In this document: in pieces, positions 7,433-16,508 of the stretch
Layout: the number at the start of each line of letters is the position of its first letter
Position numbering within the stretch: the stretch's first letter is position 1
Made by a program: the position numbers and the translations under genes
Origin: Aeromicrobium phoceense
GTDB lineage: Bacteria > Actinomycetota > Actinomycetes > Propionibacteriales > Nocardioidaceae
DNA: 64,000 nt
Assembly: GCF_013868155.1 (NCBI RefSeq)
Contig: NZ_JACEOG010000001.1
Span: 1,984,001-2,048,000 of the forward strand
Direction: 5' to 3'
The notes under the pieces: generated by a model
What the model saw: only the letters and a program-made list of their open reading frames with translations
Databases searched by the model: none
Told to the model about the DNA's origin: nothing

Positions 7433-10093
7433 GTGGACCGACTCCTGCTGATCGACGGACATTCGGTGGCCTACCGCGCCTTCTTCGCCCTGCCCGTCGA
7501 GAACTTCTCGACGACGACCGGCCAGAGCACCAACGCGGTCTTCGGCTTCACCTCGATGCTGATCAACGTCCTGCGTGACGAGCAGCCGACGCACGTGTGC
7601 GTCGCGTTCGACCTCTCGCGCCAGTCGTTCCGCACCGAGGAGTACGCCGAGTACAAGGCCAACCGCTCGAAGTCGCCCGAGGAGTTCCGCGGCCAGGTCG
7701 AGCTGGTGAAGGAGGTCCTCGACGCGATGGACATCCGTCACGTCGACAAGGCCGGCTACGAGGCCGACGACATCATCGCCACCCTCGCCACGCGTGCCGA
7801 GGCGGCGGGCATGGAGGTGCTCGTCTGCTCGGGCGACCGCGACGCCCTCCAGCTCGTCACCGAGCAGGTCACGCTGCTCTACCCGCGCAAGGGCGTCTCG
7901 GACCTGGCGCGGATGACGCCCACGTCCGTGCAGGAGAAGTACGGGGTGCTGCCCGAGTTCTACCCCGACATCGCCGCCCTCGTCGGCGAGACCAGCGACA
8001 ACCTGCCGGGGGTTCCCGGCGTGGGCCCGAAGACCGCCGCCAAGTGGATCAACTCCTACGGCACGCTCGAGGCCCTGATCGGCCGCGTCGACGAGGTGCC
8101 GGGCAAGGCCGGGCAGTCGCTGCGCGACCACCTCGACTCGGTGATCCGCAACCGCCGCCTCAACGCCCTCGTCCGCGACCTCGACCTCCCGCTCGGACCG
8201 ACCGATCTCCACCTGGACACCGCGTTCGACCGCGAGAAGGTCCACACGGTCTTCGACTCGCTCGAGTTCACCGCGTTGCGCGAGCGGCTCTTCACCACGT
8301 TCCCCGGCACCACCGACGAGGTCGAGCCCGAGGCGGGCTTCGCCATCTCCGGCCGTGCCCTGGCGCCCGGCGAGGTCGCCGCGTGGCTCGAGCAGCACGC
8401 CACGGTCGACGTCGGCCTGCACGTCCAGGGATCGTGGGGCCGTGGCGGTGGCGACGTGATTGCCCTGGCCGTGGCCTCTCCCGAGGAGGCCGCCTGGATC
8501 GACGTCGAGCAGCTCTCGCCCGCGGACGACACCGCTCTCGCGGCCTGGTTGGCCGACCCCGAGCGCGGCAAGGTGCTGCACGATGCGAAGGGCCCGATGC
8601 TGGCCCTGGCCGAGCGGGGATGGAACCTGCGCGGACTGCGCGCCGACACGGCACTCTCGGCGTATCTCGTACGACCCGACCAGCGCTCCTACGACCTGGG
8701 CGACCTCTCGGTGCGCTACCTCAAGCGCGAGCTGCGCGACGACACCGCCGACACCGGCCAGCTGTCGCTGGACACCGACGACGACGCCGAGATCGCGATG
8801 CTGCGCGCGCGAGCCGCGCTCGACCTGTCCGCCGCCCTCGCCCAGGAGGTGGAGCAGGCAGGAGGCACACGGCTGCTGGCCGAGGTCGAGCTGCCGCTCG
8901 TGTCCACGCTCGCCCGGATGGAGCAGGCCGGGATCGCCGTCGACGACGACGCGCTCCTCGAGCTGGAGTCCGAGTTCGCCTCGCGGGCCCAGCAGGCGGC
9001 CGACGCCGCCTACGAGTCCATCGGCGGCAAGGAGATCAACCTCGGCTCGCCCAAGCAGCTGCAGGTCGTGCTCTTCGAGGACCTCGGCATGCCGAAGACC
9101 AAGCGCACCAAGACGGGCTACACGACCGACGCCGACTCGCTGCAGCAGCTCTACACCAAGACCGGGCACCCGTTCCTCGAGCACCTGCTCGCGCACCGCG
9201 ACGTCACGAAGCTGCGCCAGACGGTGGAGACCCTGCGCCGCTCGATCTCCGACGACGGGCGGATCCACACCACCTACGCCCAGACCATCGCGGCCACCGG
9301 GCGGCTCAGCTCCAACGACCCGAACCTGCAGAACATCCCGATCCGCACCGCGTCGGGTCGCCGGATCCGCGAGGCGTTCGTGGTGGGGAAGGGGTACGAG
9401 ACCCTCCTCACCGCCGACTACAGCCAGATCGAGATGCGGATCATGGCCGACCTCTCGGAGGACGCCGATCTGATCGAGGCGTTCAACTCCGGTGAGGACT
9501 TCCACACCGTGATGGCCGCGAAGGTCTTCGAGCGCGACCCCGACGACATCGGCACCGAGCTGCGCGCACGGATCAAGGCGATGAACTACGGCCTGGCCTA
9601 CGGTCTCTCGGCCTACGGCCTGAGCCAGCAGCTCTCGATCTCCACCGGCGACGCCCAGGGCCTCATGGACGACTACTTCCAGCGGTTCGGCGGCGTGCGC
9701 GACTACCTGCGCAGCCTGGTGGACGAGGCTCGTCAGACCGGCTTCACCGAGACGATCATGGGACGCCGGCGCTACCTGCCCGACCTGCAGAGCGACAACC
9801 GCCAGCGGCGCGAGATGGCCGAGCGGATGGCGCTCAACGCCCCGATCCAGGGCTCGGCGGCCGACATCATCAAGGTCGCGATGCTCAAGGTGGAGCGCGC
9901 GATCGACGAAGCGGGCCTCGAGTCGCGGATGCTGCTCCAGGTGCACGACGAGCTCGTGCTCGAGACCACGTCGGCCGAGCTCGACGAGCTCACCGCACTC
10001 GTCCGCCGCGAGATGGCCGCGGCGGCCGACCTGTCAGTGCCGCTCGACGTCTCCGTCGGCGTCGGCCGCACCTGGCACGAAGCCGGTCACTGA
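7433..10093 (+). CDS. polA: DNA polymerase I
   Basis: Repair and Okazaki-fragment polymerase, 886 residues, full length. The N-terminal 5'-3' flap exonuclease (1 to about 290) has DGHSVAYRAFFALP, YEADDIIATLA, GDRDALQLV and SDNLPGVPGVGPKTAAK. The middle 3'-5' exonuclease-like domain (about 300-480) lacks the metal-binding DxE motif (VDVGLHVQGS at that place), so proofreading is predicted absent, as in other actinobacteria. The polymerase domain has motif A with D662 (TADYSQIEMRI), the O-helix KAMNYGLAYGL and motif C H838-D839-E840. The 3' end overlaps the convergent flippase gene by 60 nt. From memory rpsA follows soon after polA in mycobacteria; here a 34-kb surface-glycan locus intervenes. 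Confidence 0.97.
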   Translation: MDRLLLIDGHSVAYRAFFALPVENFSTTTGQSTNAVFGFTSMLINVLRDEQPTHVCVAFDLSRQSFRTEEYAEYKANRSKSPEEFRGQVELVKEVLDAMDIRHVDKAGYEADDIIATLATRAEAAGMEVLVCSGDRDALQLVTEQVTLLYPRKGVSDLARMTPTSVQEKYGVLPEFYPDIAALVGETSDNLPGVPGVGPKTAAKWINSYGTLEALIGRVDEVPGKAGQSLRDHLDSVIRNRRLNALVRDLDLPLGPTDLHLDTAFDREKVHTVFDSLEFTALRERLFTTFPGTTDEVEPEAGFAISGRALAPGEVAAWLEQHATVDVGLHVQGSWGRGGGDVIALAVASPEEAAWIDVEQLSPADDTALAAWLADPERGKVLHDAKGPMLALAERGWNLRGLRADTALSAYLVRPDQRSYDLGDLSVRYLKRELRDDTADTGQLSLDTDDDAEIAMLRARAALDLSAALAQEVEQAGGTRLLAEVELPLVSTLARMEQAGIAVDDDALLELESEFASRAQQAADAAYESIGGKEINLGSPKQLQVVLFEDLGMPKTKRTKTGYTTDADSLQQLYTKTGHPFLEHLLAHRDVTKLRQTVETLRRSISDDGRIHTTYAQTIAATGRLSSNDPNLQNIPIRTASGRRIREAFVVGKGYETLLTADYSQIEMRIMADLSEDADLIEAFNSGEDFHTVMAAKVFERDPDDIGTELRARIKAMNYGLAYGLSAYGLSQQLSISTGDAQGLMDDYFQRFGGVRDYLRSLVDEARQTGFTETIMGRRRYLPDLQSDNRQRREMAERMALNAPIQGSAADIIKVAMLKVERAIDEAGLESRMLLQVHDELVLETTSAELDELTALVRREMAAAADLSVPLDVSVGVGRTWHEAGH

Positions 10094-11341
10094 GTCGTCG
10101 GGGAGAGCTGGGTCGTCGGCGACCGCCGGCTCGGCGGCGTCATGGCCCCGTTCAGGTCGCAGCAGGGGCCAGGCCAGCAGCAGGGCCGCGACCACGGCAC
10201 CGACGCACGCCATCGTGACGACGAGTCCGACGATGCCGATCGACCAGAACCACGCCACGGAGAACACCGTCGCCGACGCCACCCACAGCAGCACGGCCAC
10301 GCCGGTCGAGCGGCGCGCCAGGGCATCGAACACGAGCAGGTAGACGATTGCCAGGAAGGTCCCGGAGAGGGCGAACAGCCACAGGTCGTCGGCGACCTCG
10401 CCGTACTGGTCGCCTCCCACCAGGATCAGCGCCAGCTGGGGCAGCACGGCGCTCCCTGCGACCACGAGCAGGCCGAGCACGGCCACGAGGGACGCGGCCC
10501 GCAGCCGGGTGCGGTGCGACGAGTCGCGCGCGAGGCTCGGGAAGAACACCACGCTCACGAACTGCGGCAGGAACAGCGTGGACTTCGTCAGGATGAGCCC
10601 GGAGGCGTACAGACCGCTGTCGTGCGCCTCGAAGCCGCCGCGGGCGATCAGCGCGTCGACGTTGCTGAAGGCGAAGTAGGCCAGCAGGGTGGACGCCGAG
10701 GCCACGGTCTCGAAGACCAGCGGGCGACGGCTGTGGACGTCTCCCGTGCCGCTGGTCTTGAGCAGACCGGCGCCCAGCAGGACGGGCAGCCACGCGCCGA
10801 TCGCCAGGCCCATCATGGCGCTCGTGGCCGATGGCTCGATCAACACGCCGGCGACGCCACCGAACAGCCGGCCCAGGCCGTTGCCGACGTAGAGGGCCGC
10901 CAGCTTGCCCCACCGTCCCGTGCCCTGCGCGACGCCGAGCTGGGCGCCGGCGAGCGTGAGCGGCACGAGCATCGCGCCGCACCAGATGACGGCCCACACC
11001 GAGTCGAAGGAGAAGGCGGGAGTGAGCACCGGACTGGACAGCGCCACCGCGAGCCCGACCGCGAGCGAGACCGCCAGGGCCACGCGGGACGCGGTGAGGA
11101 CGATCTGCGCGGTGTGGTCCGGATGCACCGAGATGCGGCGGGCGATCGATGCCTGGAGTGCCAGCGCGACGACGTTGGCGATGAGGATGAGGCTGAGCAG
11201 GGCCGTGAGAGCGCCGAACTCGGCGGGCACCAGCAGCCGCGCGGCGGCCAGGTTGAAGCCGTAGGTGGCGACGTTCATCACCATCATGGCGACGGCGACG
11301 ATCGAGCCGCTCGAGACGGTGGCGCGGGTGGATCGGTTCAT
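10034..11341 (-). CDS. Wzx-like polysaccharide flippase (MATE/PST-type membrane protein)
   Basis: Multispanning membrane protein of 435 residues, probable flippase for a lipid-linked glycan. It begins with VAMMVMNVATYGFNLAAARLLVPAEFGALTALLSLI, the standard start of the O-antigen translocase family, followed by about 12-14 hydrophobic helices. A charged, low-complexity acidic C-terminus ends the protein. The ATG at 11341 overlaps the upstream acyltransferase stop (ATGA), so the two are translationally coupled. The last 60 nt lie antisense to the end of polA. It is distantly similar in layout to the second flippase at 19415-20602. Function is from family and context. Confidence 0.8.
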   Translation of the reverse strand: MNRSTRATVSSGSIVAVAMMVMNVATYGFNLAAARLLVPAEFGALTALLSLILIANVVALALQASIARRISVHPDHTAQIVLTASRVALAVSLAVGLAVALSSPVLTPAFSFDSVWAVIWCGAMLVPLTLAGAQLGVAQGTGRWGKLAALYVGNGLGRLFGGVAGVLIEPSATSAMMGLAIGAWLPVLLGAGLLKTSGTGDVHSRRPLVFETVASASTLLAYFAFSNVDALIARGGFEAHDSGLYASGLILTKSTLFLPQFVSVVFFPSLARDSSHRTRLRAASLVAVLGLLVVAGSAVLPQLALILVGGDQYGEVADDLWLFALSGTFLAIVYLLVFDALARRSTGVAVLLWVASATVFSVAWFWSIGIVGLVVTMACVGAVVAALLLAWPLLRPERGHDAAEPAVADDPALPDDSVTGFVPGAADADGDVERH

Positions 11342-13278
11342 GAGGCCTCCCCGTTGGCGGCATCGGCGAAGCGCAGCACCTGCGGCATCATCCAGGCCCA
11401 CACGTGCGGCGCCGACTCGTTGGTGAAGTGCAGGCCGTCCTCGTAGAGCGGGTCGTTCCCCAGCAGCGGCTGGTACCCGTTCGGGCACAGGGCGGCGTAG
11501 GAGTCGATCACCGGGACGTCGTTCTCGGCGGCCCACGCGGTGGCGATGGCGTTGACGCGCTCGACCCGCTCGATGTCGTTCAGCTGTTGCATCTCGACCT
11601 TGTCGAACGCCGGGATGTCGTGGCAGGCGAGGGTCGACAGTGCGAGGGTGCCCGCGTCGCCGCCCTTGCGGTCGACCTCGTCGAGGGCCTCACGGATGAG
11701 GCGCTCGTGCTCGGGGGAGCCGAACTTCGCGACCTCGTCTCCCTTCACGAGGTCGGACAGGAAGGTCTGCGGCACGAAGAACAGGAGCACGTCGGGCTGC
11801 TGGGCGGAGACGAGGCCGGGCCATTCGTCGCGCCACTCCAGGCAGTTGCGGGTGGGCTCGGTGGTCTCGCCGCCGACCCGCTTCTGGAGCGTGAACGGAT
11901 CGCACCCGAGGTGGGTGGACTGGCTCAGCGACAGCTGACGGAACTCGTGCGTGGCCACGTTGCGGTAGATGCTGTACGGGATGGAGTTGCCGAGCAGCAT
12001 CGCCGAGCGACGCTCGGCGGCGGTGTACGGATCGGGCGTGAGCTCCAGGGGCTTCTGACCCGGCTTCAGCGCGTAGCCCGACAGCTCGCCCCGCGGCGGT
12101 TCGGAGTGGGCGACGACGAAGGCGCTCGCGACGACGAGCGGCGCGGCCACGACGGCGACCGCACGGGAGAAGCCGCGGGCCGAGCCGAAGAACGGCCGGC
12201 GCCCGCGGACGGGGCCCTCGATGAACCGGTAGGTGAGCCACGCCAGCAGCACCGAGAGACCGACGCGGACGGCGTCGAGTGCGAGTCCGTCGAGGCCGGT
12301 GACGCCCTCGTGGACGAACACGATGATCGGCCAGTGCCACAGGTAGAGGGGATAGGAGATGAGGCCGATCCAGCGGGGGACCGGACTGCCGAGGACCTTG
12401 GTGAAGGTGCCGCTCGTGCCGCTGGCTGCCGCGAGGATCGCCACGAGCGCGGCCAGGCAGACGACCACGAGCCCGCCGCGGAAGACGATGCCGGACTCGG
12501 AGTCGAGCCCCACCATGGCCGCGACGACCACCGCGAGGCCGGCCCACGCGGTGAGGTCGGTCAGGACGGGGGAGCGGCGCTCTCGGAACGCGGCGTGACC
12601 CAGGAACAGCGCCGCGCACACGCCGATCAGCAGCTCGAACGCTCGCGTCAGGGTGCTGTAGTAGAGCGTCGTGATCTCGGTGCCGTTGGCGTAGCCGCTC
12701 GCCATGGCGGCGGCCGACGCGAGCGCCAGGACGGCGAAGACCAGGGCCTGGCCGCGTCGCTTCCGCACCACGACGCCGACGGCGATCAGCAGCAGCGGGA
12801 AGACGATGTAGAACTGCTCCTCGATCGACAGCGACCACGTGTGCCGGACCGGCGAGGGGATCGAGAGCTGGTCGAAGTACTGCTCGTCGCCCAGCATGAA
12901 GCGCCAGTTCGAGACGTAGAACAACGACGAGACGATGTCCCACGCGACGGCGGTGCGACGGCCGGGGACCGTCCAGAGCCAGGCCGCCACGGACACGGCG
13001 AGCAGCACCGTGATCAGCGAGGGCAGCAGGCGCCGCATGCGGGCGCCCCAGAAGCGCACGACGCTGATCCGGCCCCACCGCTCGCGTTCGAAGACGAGCA
13101 GGTTGGTGATCAGGAAGCCCGAGAGGACGAAGAACAGGTCGACGCCGAGCCAGCCGCCGGGTAGGGCGCGCTCGTCGAGGTGGAAGACGAGCACACCGGC
13201 GATGGCGACGGCACGCAGGCCGTCGAGCGCGGGCCGATAGGGCAGCCGCGCGCGCGTCGAGGGGACAGGAGCGGACAT
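11338..13278 (-). CDS. OafA-type acyltransferase with C-terminal SGNH domain
   Basis: Membrane O-acyltransferase (acyltransferase-3 family), 646 residues, probably acylating a surface glycan. The N-terminal half has about 10 helices, the catalytic-type His in LVFHLDERALPGGWLG (near residue 33), the RRLLPS motif and HTWSLSIEEQFYIVFPLL. The C-terminal extracytoplasmic part looks like an SGNH hydrolase: the nucleophile block reads LLGNS with Ser432, and DGLHF near the end supplies the Asp/His pair. The usual GDS is GNS here. It is translationally coupled to the flippase downstream, which suggests joint modification and export. Confidence 0.85.
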   Translation of the reverse strand: MSAPVPSTRARLPYRPALDGLRAVAIAGVLVFHLDERALPGGWLGVDLFFVLSGFLITNLLVFERERWGRISVVRFWGARMRRLLPSLITVLLAVSVAAWLWTVPGRRTAVAWDIVSSLFYVSNWRFMLGDEQYFDQLSIPSPVRHTWSLSIEEQFYIVFPLLLIAVGVVVRKRRGQALVFAVLALASAAAMASGYANGTEITTLYYSTLTRAFELLIGVCAALFLGHAAFRERRSPVLTDLTAWAGLAVVVAAMVGLDSESGIVFRGGLVVVCLAALVAILAAASGTSGTFTKVLGSPVPRWIGLISYPLYLWHWPIIVFVHEGVTGLDGLALDAVRVGLSVLLAWLTYRFIEGPVRGRRPFFGSARGFSRAVAVVAAPLVVASAFVVAHSEPPRGELSGYALKPGQKPLELTPDPYTAAERRSAMLLGNSIPYSIYRNVATHEFRQLSLSQSTHLGCDPFTLQKRVGGETTEPTRNCLEWRDEWPGLVSAQQPDVLLFFVPQTFLSDLVKGDEVAKFGSPEHERLIREALDEVDRKGGDAGTLALSTLACHDIPAFDKVEMQQLNDIERVERVNAIATAWAAENDVPVIDSYAALCPNGYQPLLGNDPLYEDGLHFTNESAPHVWAWMMPQVLRFADAANGEAS

Positions 13279-13311
13279 GAGAGAAGAGGCAGCGGGCGGG
13301 GCCCGCGGGAC

Positions 13312-13779
13312 TCAGCGGCCGTCTTCGAGGAGCCGGCGGCGGGCGCCGCCGTCTGCGAGGTCGTCACGGTCGGCGCGATCGTCACGGTCGGCGCGATCGT
13401 CGTAGCGGTCGTGGTCCGAGGCGGACTCGTAGCTGCCGCTGTACTCCGAGCGGCTGCCGCGGGCACGCTCCACCTGGTGGCTGAAGCCGAACAGCGCCGC
13501 ACCGACGCCGGCGATGCCGACCGCGGCGACGATCGAGGCGATCGCCCGGTAGAGGTACTGCGTGTTGATCGGGCCGCAGACCCCTTCCTGGAACTTGTCC
13601 GAGGGCGGCTGCAGCGCGGATCCGCACTCGAAGATCGCGCCGGAGCTGGTCTGGATGTCGGTGATGGGCGTCAGCAGCAGGTAGATCCCGTAGGCCAGAA
13701 AGGGGATCGCCGCGAGGATCGCGACCTTCGTACCGAGGTTCGGCACGGGGCGAGAACGCACATCAGGGTCGTCGAGCAT
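13312..13779 (-). CDS. Small two-helix membrane protein of unknown function
   Basis: I do not recognise this family. From the ATG at 13779 it has about 155 residues: a short polar N-terminus, a hydrophobic helix (KVAILAAIPFLAYGIYLLL), an outside loop with two cysteines (ECGSALQPPSDKFQEGVCG) that could form a disulphide, a second helix (AIASIVAAVGIAGVGAALFGF), and a charged tail with DDRADRDD-type repeats. An upstream ATG at 13788 is in frame, but TAGTAT overlapping it fits a -10 box 8-9 nt before 13779, so a leaderless start at 13779 is preferred. It is divergent from hddC. The lone position between acyltransferases hints at an envelope role, no more. Confidence 0.6.
   Translation of the reverse strand: MLDDPDVRSRPVPNLGTKVAILAAIPFLAYGIYLLLTPITDIQTSSGAIFECGSALQPPSDKFQEGVCGPINTQYLYRAIASIVAAVGIAGVGAALFGFSHQVERARGSRSEYSGSYESASDHDRYDDRADRDDRADRDDLADGGARRRLLEDGR
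13363..13398. repeat. 18-bp tandem direct repeat, two copies
   Basis: GTCACGGTCGGCGCGATC occurs twice head to tail (13363-13380 and 13381-13398) inside the C-terminal coding region of the small membrane protein. It encodes two copies of a six-residue charged unit of the DDRADR type. A copy-number change would lengthen the tail without shifting frame. Confidence 0.8.
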
Positions 13780-13839
13780 GTGACGCATACTACTATGACC
13801 AGCGCCGTGCGTACGCGCGGGTAACCAAGAGTTAGGGCA

Positions 13840-14547
13840 GTGTCTGTGCGCCGTGGGATCGTCCTCGCTGGGGGTCTCGGGACCCGTCTGCGAGCCGCGG
13901 TCGGCGACCTGCCCAAGCCGCTCGTCGAGGTCGCGGGCCAGCCCCTCGTCGCCCACCAGATCCACCGCCTCGTCGAGGCGGGCGTGCCCGATGTCGTCGT
14001 CGCCGTGGGCTTCGGCGCCCAGCAGGTGCAGGACGCCCTGGGCACCGGCGAGCGCTGGGGCGCCCGGCTGACGTACAGCCGCGAGGACCAGCCGCTCGGC
14101 ACCGGTGGCGCACTCGCCCTGGCCGCGCGCACGGTGGGGGCCGACGACACGGTGGTCGTCGTCAACGGCGACCTGCTCTCGCGGCACGACCTCGCCGCGC
14201 AGATCGCCGCGTTCGAGGGCTCGGGCGCGGCCGGCTCGATCCACGTCCGCGAGGTGCCCGACGCCCGCGCGTACGGCGTCGTCTCGCTCGACGACACCGG
14301 AACGCGCATCACGGGCTTCCACGAGAAGCCGGTGGAGGCGGGCCCGGGCCTGGTCAACGCCGGCACGTACGTGATGCGTGGCGACGTCCTGCTGGGACTG
14401 CCCTCCACCGTGCCGCTGTCGCTCGAGGTCGACGTCTTCCCCGCGCTGGTCTCGAGCGCCGACGTCCGCGCCCATCGCGAGGACGCGGCCTTCCTCGACG
14501 TCGGCACGCCCGAGGCGCTCGAGCAGGCACGGCAGGCGTGGCGGTGA
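13840..14547 (+). CDS. hddC: Sugar-1-phosphate nucleotidyltransferase, HddC-like
   Basis: Probable D-glycero-alpha-D-manno-heptose-1-phosphate guanylyltransferase, making GDP-heptose. The 235-residue protein has the nucleotide-binding signature LAGGLGTRL followed by LPKPLVEV, then PLGTGGAL, a VVNGDLL metal site and a NAGTYV motif. The short length fits HddC rather than the longer GlmU or ManC enzymes. The specificity assignment leans on hddA, gmhA and gmhB 20 kb downstream in the same locus. A mannose- or glucose-1-phosphate enzyme is the alternative. GTG 13840 is the longest start; GTG 13846 with TAGGGC 7 nt upstream would be leaderless. The 3' end overlaps the acyltransferase gene that follows. 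Confidence 0.78.
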   Translation: MSVRRGIVLAGGLGTRLRAAVGDLPKPLVEVAGQPLVAHQIHRLVEAGVPDVVVAVGFGAQQVQDALGTGERWGARLTYSREDQPLGTGGALALAARTVGADDTVVVVNGDLLSRHDLAAQIAAFEGSGAAGSIHVREVPDARAYGVVSLDDTGTRITGFHEKPVEAGPGLVNAGTYVMRGDVLLGLPSTVPLSLEVDVFPALVSSADVRAHREDAAFLDVGTPEALEQARQAWR

Positions 14548-16508
14548 CGGCTCGCACCACGAGCAGGATCTCGTCCCTGGACGGCCTGCGGGGGATCGCC
14601 ATGGTGATCTTCCTGCTCTTCCACGTCGGGGTGCCCGGGCTCGACGGCGCCTGGACCGGACTGAGCCTGTTCTTCGTCATGTCCGCCTACCTGATCACCC
14701 TGCTGCTCCTGCGCGAGCGCGATCGGTTCGGCCGGATGGACGTGGTGGCGTTCTACCGCCGGCGCGCCCGGCGCCTCCTCCCGGCGCTCTTCGTCCTGCT
14801 GGCCGTGGTCGGCACGTGGGGCCTGCTGTTCGCCGACGACCTCGCGCGCCGCGGCCTGCGCGGCGACATGCTCGCCAGCCTCGGCTTCGTGATGAACTGG
14901 CGTCTGGTGGGGGAGGCCGACCAGTACTTCTCCACGTTCGGCCAGCCGTCCGTGCTCCGGCACCTGTGGACCCTGTCCGTCGAGGAGCAGTTCTACCTCT
15001 GCCTGCCGCTGCTGCTCGTGGTGCTCTTCCTGCTGCCGCCGCGGCTCGCGATCCCGCTGCTGGCTGCGGGAGCCGTCGCCTCGGCGTGGTGGACCGCCCA
15101 GATCGGGCTCGGCGACGCCTCGGCGGTGGCGCACTCCTACTACGGGACGGACACGCGCGCCCAGTCGCTGCTTGGGGGGATGATCGCCGCGTTCGTCCAT
15201 CACGCGTGGCGCAGCGGACCTCCGTCGGCGCTGCGTCGTTCCGGTCCCGCCCTCGCCTGGGTCGGCGTGGTGGCCTGCGGTGCGTTCATGGTCCTCATCG
15301 AGCCGATGGACCCGTTCATGTTCGAGCAGGGAGGCCTGCTGCTGCAGGCGTTCGTCGTCGGGCTGCTGTTGCTGCTGCTGGCGCACGGGATCGCGGGGTC
15401 CGCGGGCCGCTTCCTCGGCTGGGCGCCGTTCGCCTACCTCGGGGTGCGGAGCTACGGGATCTACCTCTACCACTGGCCGATCACGCTGTGGCTCGAGCAG
15501 GCGTTCCCGGGAACCCCTCTCTGGGTCGCCGTTCCCGTCGTCCTGGGGCTGAGCGTGCTCATCGCCGCGGCCAGCTACCGGTGGCTGGAGGAGCCGGTCA
15601 TTCGCGGCGGGCTCCGCGCGCTCGTCCCCGCGCGCCGTCGACCGCGACTCGTCGCCGTGGCCGCACCGGTCCTCGTGGTGGCGCTCGCGGTCCAGGTGGG
15701 CAACGTGGGCGCCTCCGCCTCGGAGATGGACGGGCGCGCCGTCGACGTGCCCGCGCTCAGCGACGACGACCCTGCGTACGAGCCGAAGGACCGCCCCACG
15801 CGGGTCGCGCTGTACGGCGACTCCGTGGCCCAGAACCTCGTCACGTACTTCCCGACGGCGAACCATCCGGACCTGCTGGTGGGCAGTGTCGCGGTGCCCG
15901 GCTGCGACCTCGTCGACCTCACCCCGGCGTGGAACCGTGAGCTGGGCGGCGCTCCCACCGCCGAGTGCCGCGACAGCCGGACGAACCTCGGCGAGCGCCT
16001 GCGCGACCTGGACGCCGACACGGTCGTCCTCGTCACCGGGAGCCTGCTGTCGATCCCGCACCACGTGGAGGGTGACGACGGGCCGGTGTGGTGGCTGCAG
16101 GACGCGCCCTACCGCGCGGCCGTCGAGTCCGCCCTGGACGGGCTGCTCGCCCAGGCGGACGACGCCGGGGTCTCGACGCAGATCGCGACCATCCCGTGCC
16201 GGATCGACGGTCGGGAGGGGCACGCCGAGGCGCTGCGCGCCTACCTCGAGGCCCATCCCGAGGTCGCGAAGGCGACCTCGGACCCCACCGAGGTGAACAC
16301 CTGGATCCGCGAGTGGGCGCAGTCGCGCGGCGTGGCCGTTCTCGACCTCTACGACGCCCTCGGCTGCGAGGACGGGTTCCGCCCGGTGATCAAGGGCGTC
16401 ACGCTCTACGCGGATCAGCTGCACTTCTCCGATGCGGGTGCCGCCATGGTCTGGACCTGGCTCGCGCCGCGCGTCCGTGCCCAAGCGGCCGGGAGCCCGG
16501 CCCGATGA
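14538..16508 (+). CDS. OafA-type acyltransferase with C-terminal SGNH domain
   Basis: Membrane O-acyltransferase, 656 residues. It opens with SSLDGLRGIAMVIFLLFHVGVPGLDGAW, shows FYRRRARRLLPAL and LRHLWTLSVEEQFYLCLPLL, and has about 10 helices. The extracytoplasmic SGNH domain has LYGDS (Ser429) and DQLHFSDAGAAMVW near the C-terminus. The gene overlaps hddC by 10 nt; a GTG at 14544 would give the standard 4-nt GTGA overlap and is an equally good start. It overlaps the next, very similar acyltransferase by 4 nt, so hddC and the two acyltransferases form one operon. The acyl donor and acceptor are not identifiable. Confidence 0.86.
   Translation: MAVTARTTSRISSLDGLRGIAMVIFLLFHVGVPGLDGAWTGLSLFFVMSAYLITLLLLRERDRFGRMDVVAFYRRRARRLLPALFVLLAVVGTWGLLFADDLARRGLRGDMLASLGFVMNWRLVGEADQYFSTFGQPSVLRHLWTLSVEEQFYLCLPLLLVVLFLLPPRLAIPLLAAGAVASAWWTAQIGLGDASAVAHSYYGTDTRAQSLLGGMIAAFVHHAWRSGPPSALRRSGPALAWVGVVACGAFMVLIEPMDPFMFEQGGLLLQAFVVGLLLLLLAHGIAGSAGRFLGWAPFAYLGVRSYGIYLYHWPITLWLEQAFPGTPLWVAVPVVLGLSVLIAAASYRWLEEPVIRGGLRALVPARRRPRLVAVAAPVLVVALAVQVGNVGASASEMDGRAVDVPALSDDDPAYEPKDRPTRVALYGDSVAQNLVTYFPTANHPDLLVGSVAVPGCDLVDLTPAWNRELGGAPTAECRDSRTNLGERLRDLDADTVVLVTGSLLSIPHHVEGDDGPVWWLQDAPYRAAVESALDGLLAQADDAGVSTQIATIPCRIDGREGHAEALRAYLEAHPEVAKATSDPTEVNTWIREWAQSRGVAVLDLYDALGCEDGFRPVIKGVTLYADQLHFSDAGAAMVWTWLAPRVRAQAAGSPAR

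Noticed and set aside
6584-9946. Minus-strand frame of more than 1100 codons continuous with livH and antisense to polA
   Set aside because: The protein has no recognisable domain, is rich in Arg/Ala/Gly/Val as expected for the antisense of GC-rich coding DNA, and livH has a clear start with a ribosome-binding site and signal peptide at 6583.
13840-14547. Assignment as mannose-1-phosphate guanylyltransferase or RmlA
   Set aside because: The short length and the presence of hddA, gmhA and gmhB in the same locus favour HddC; no rmlBCD or GDP-mannose genes are present. Kept as an alternative in the entry.
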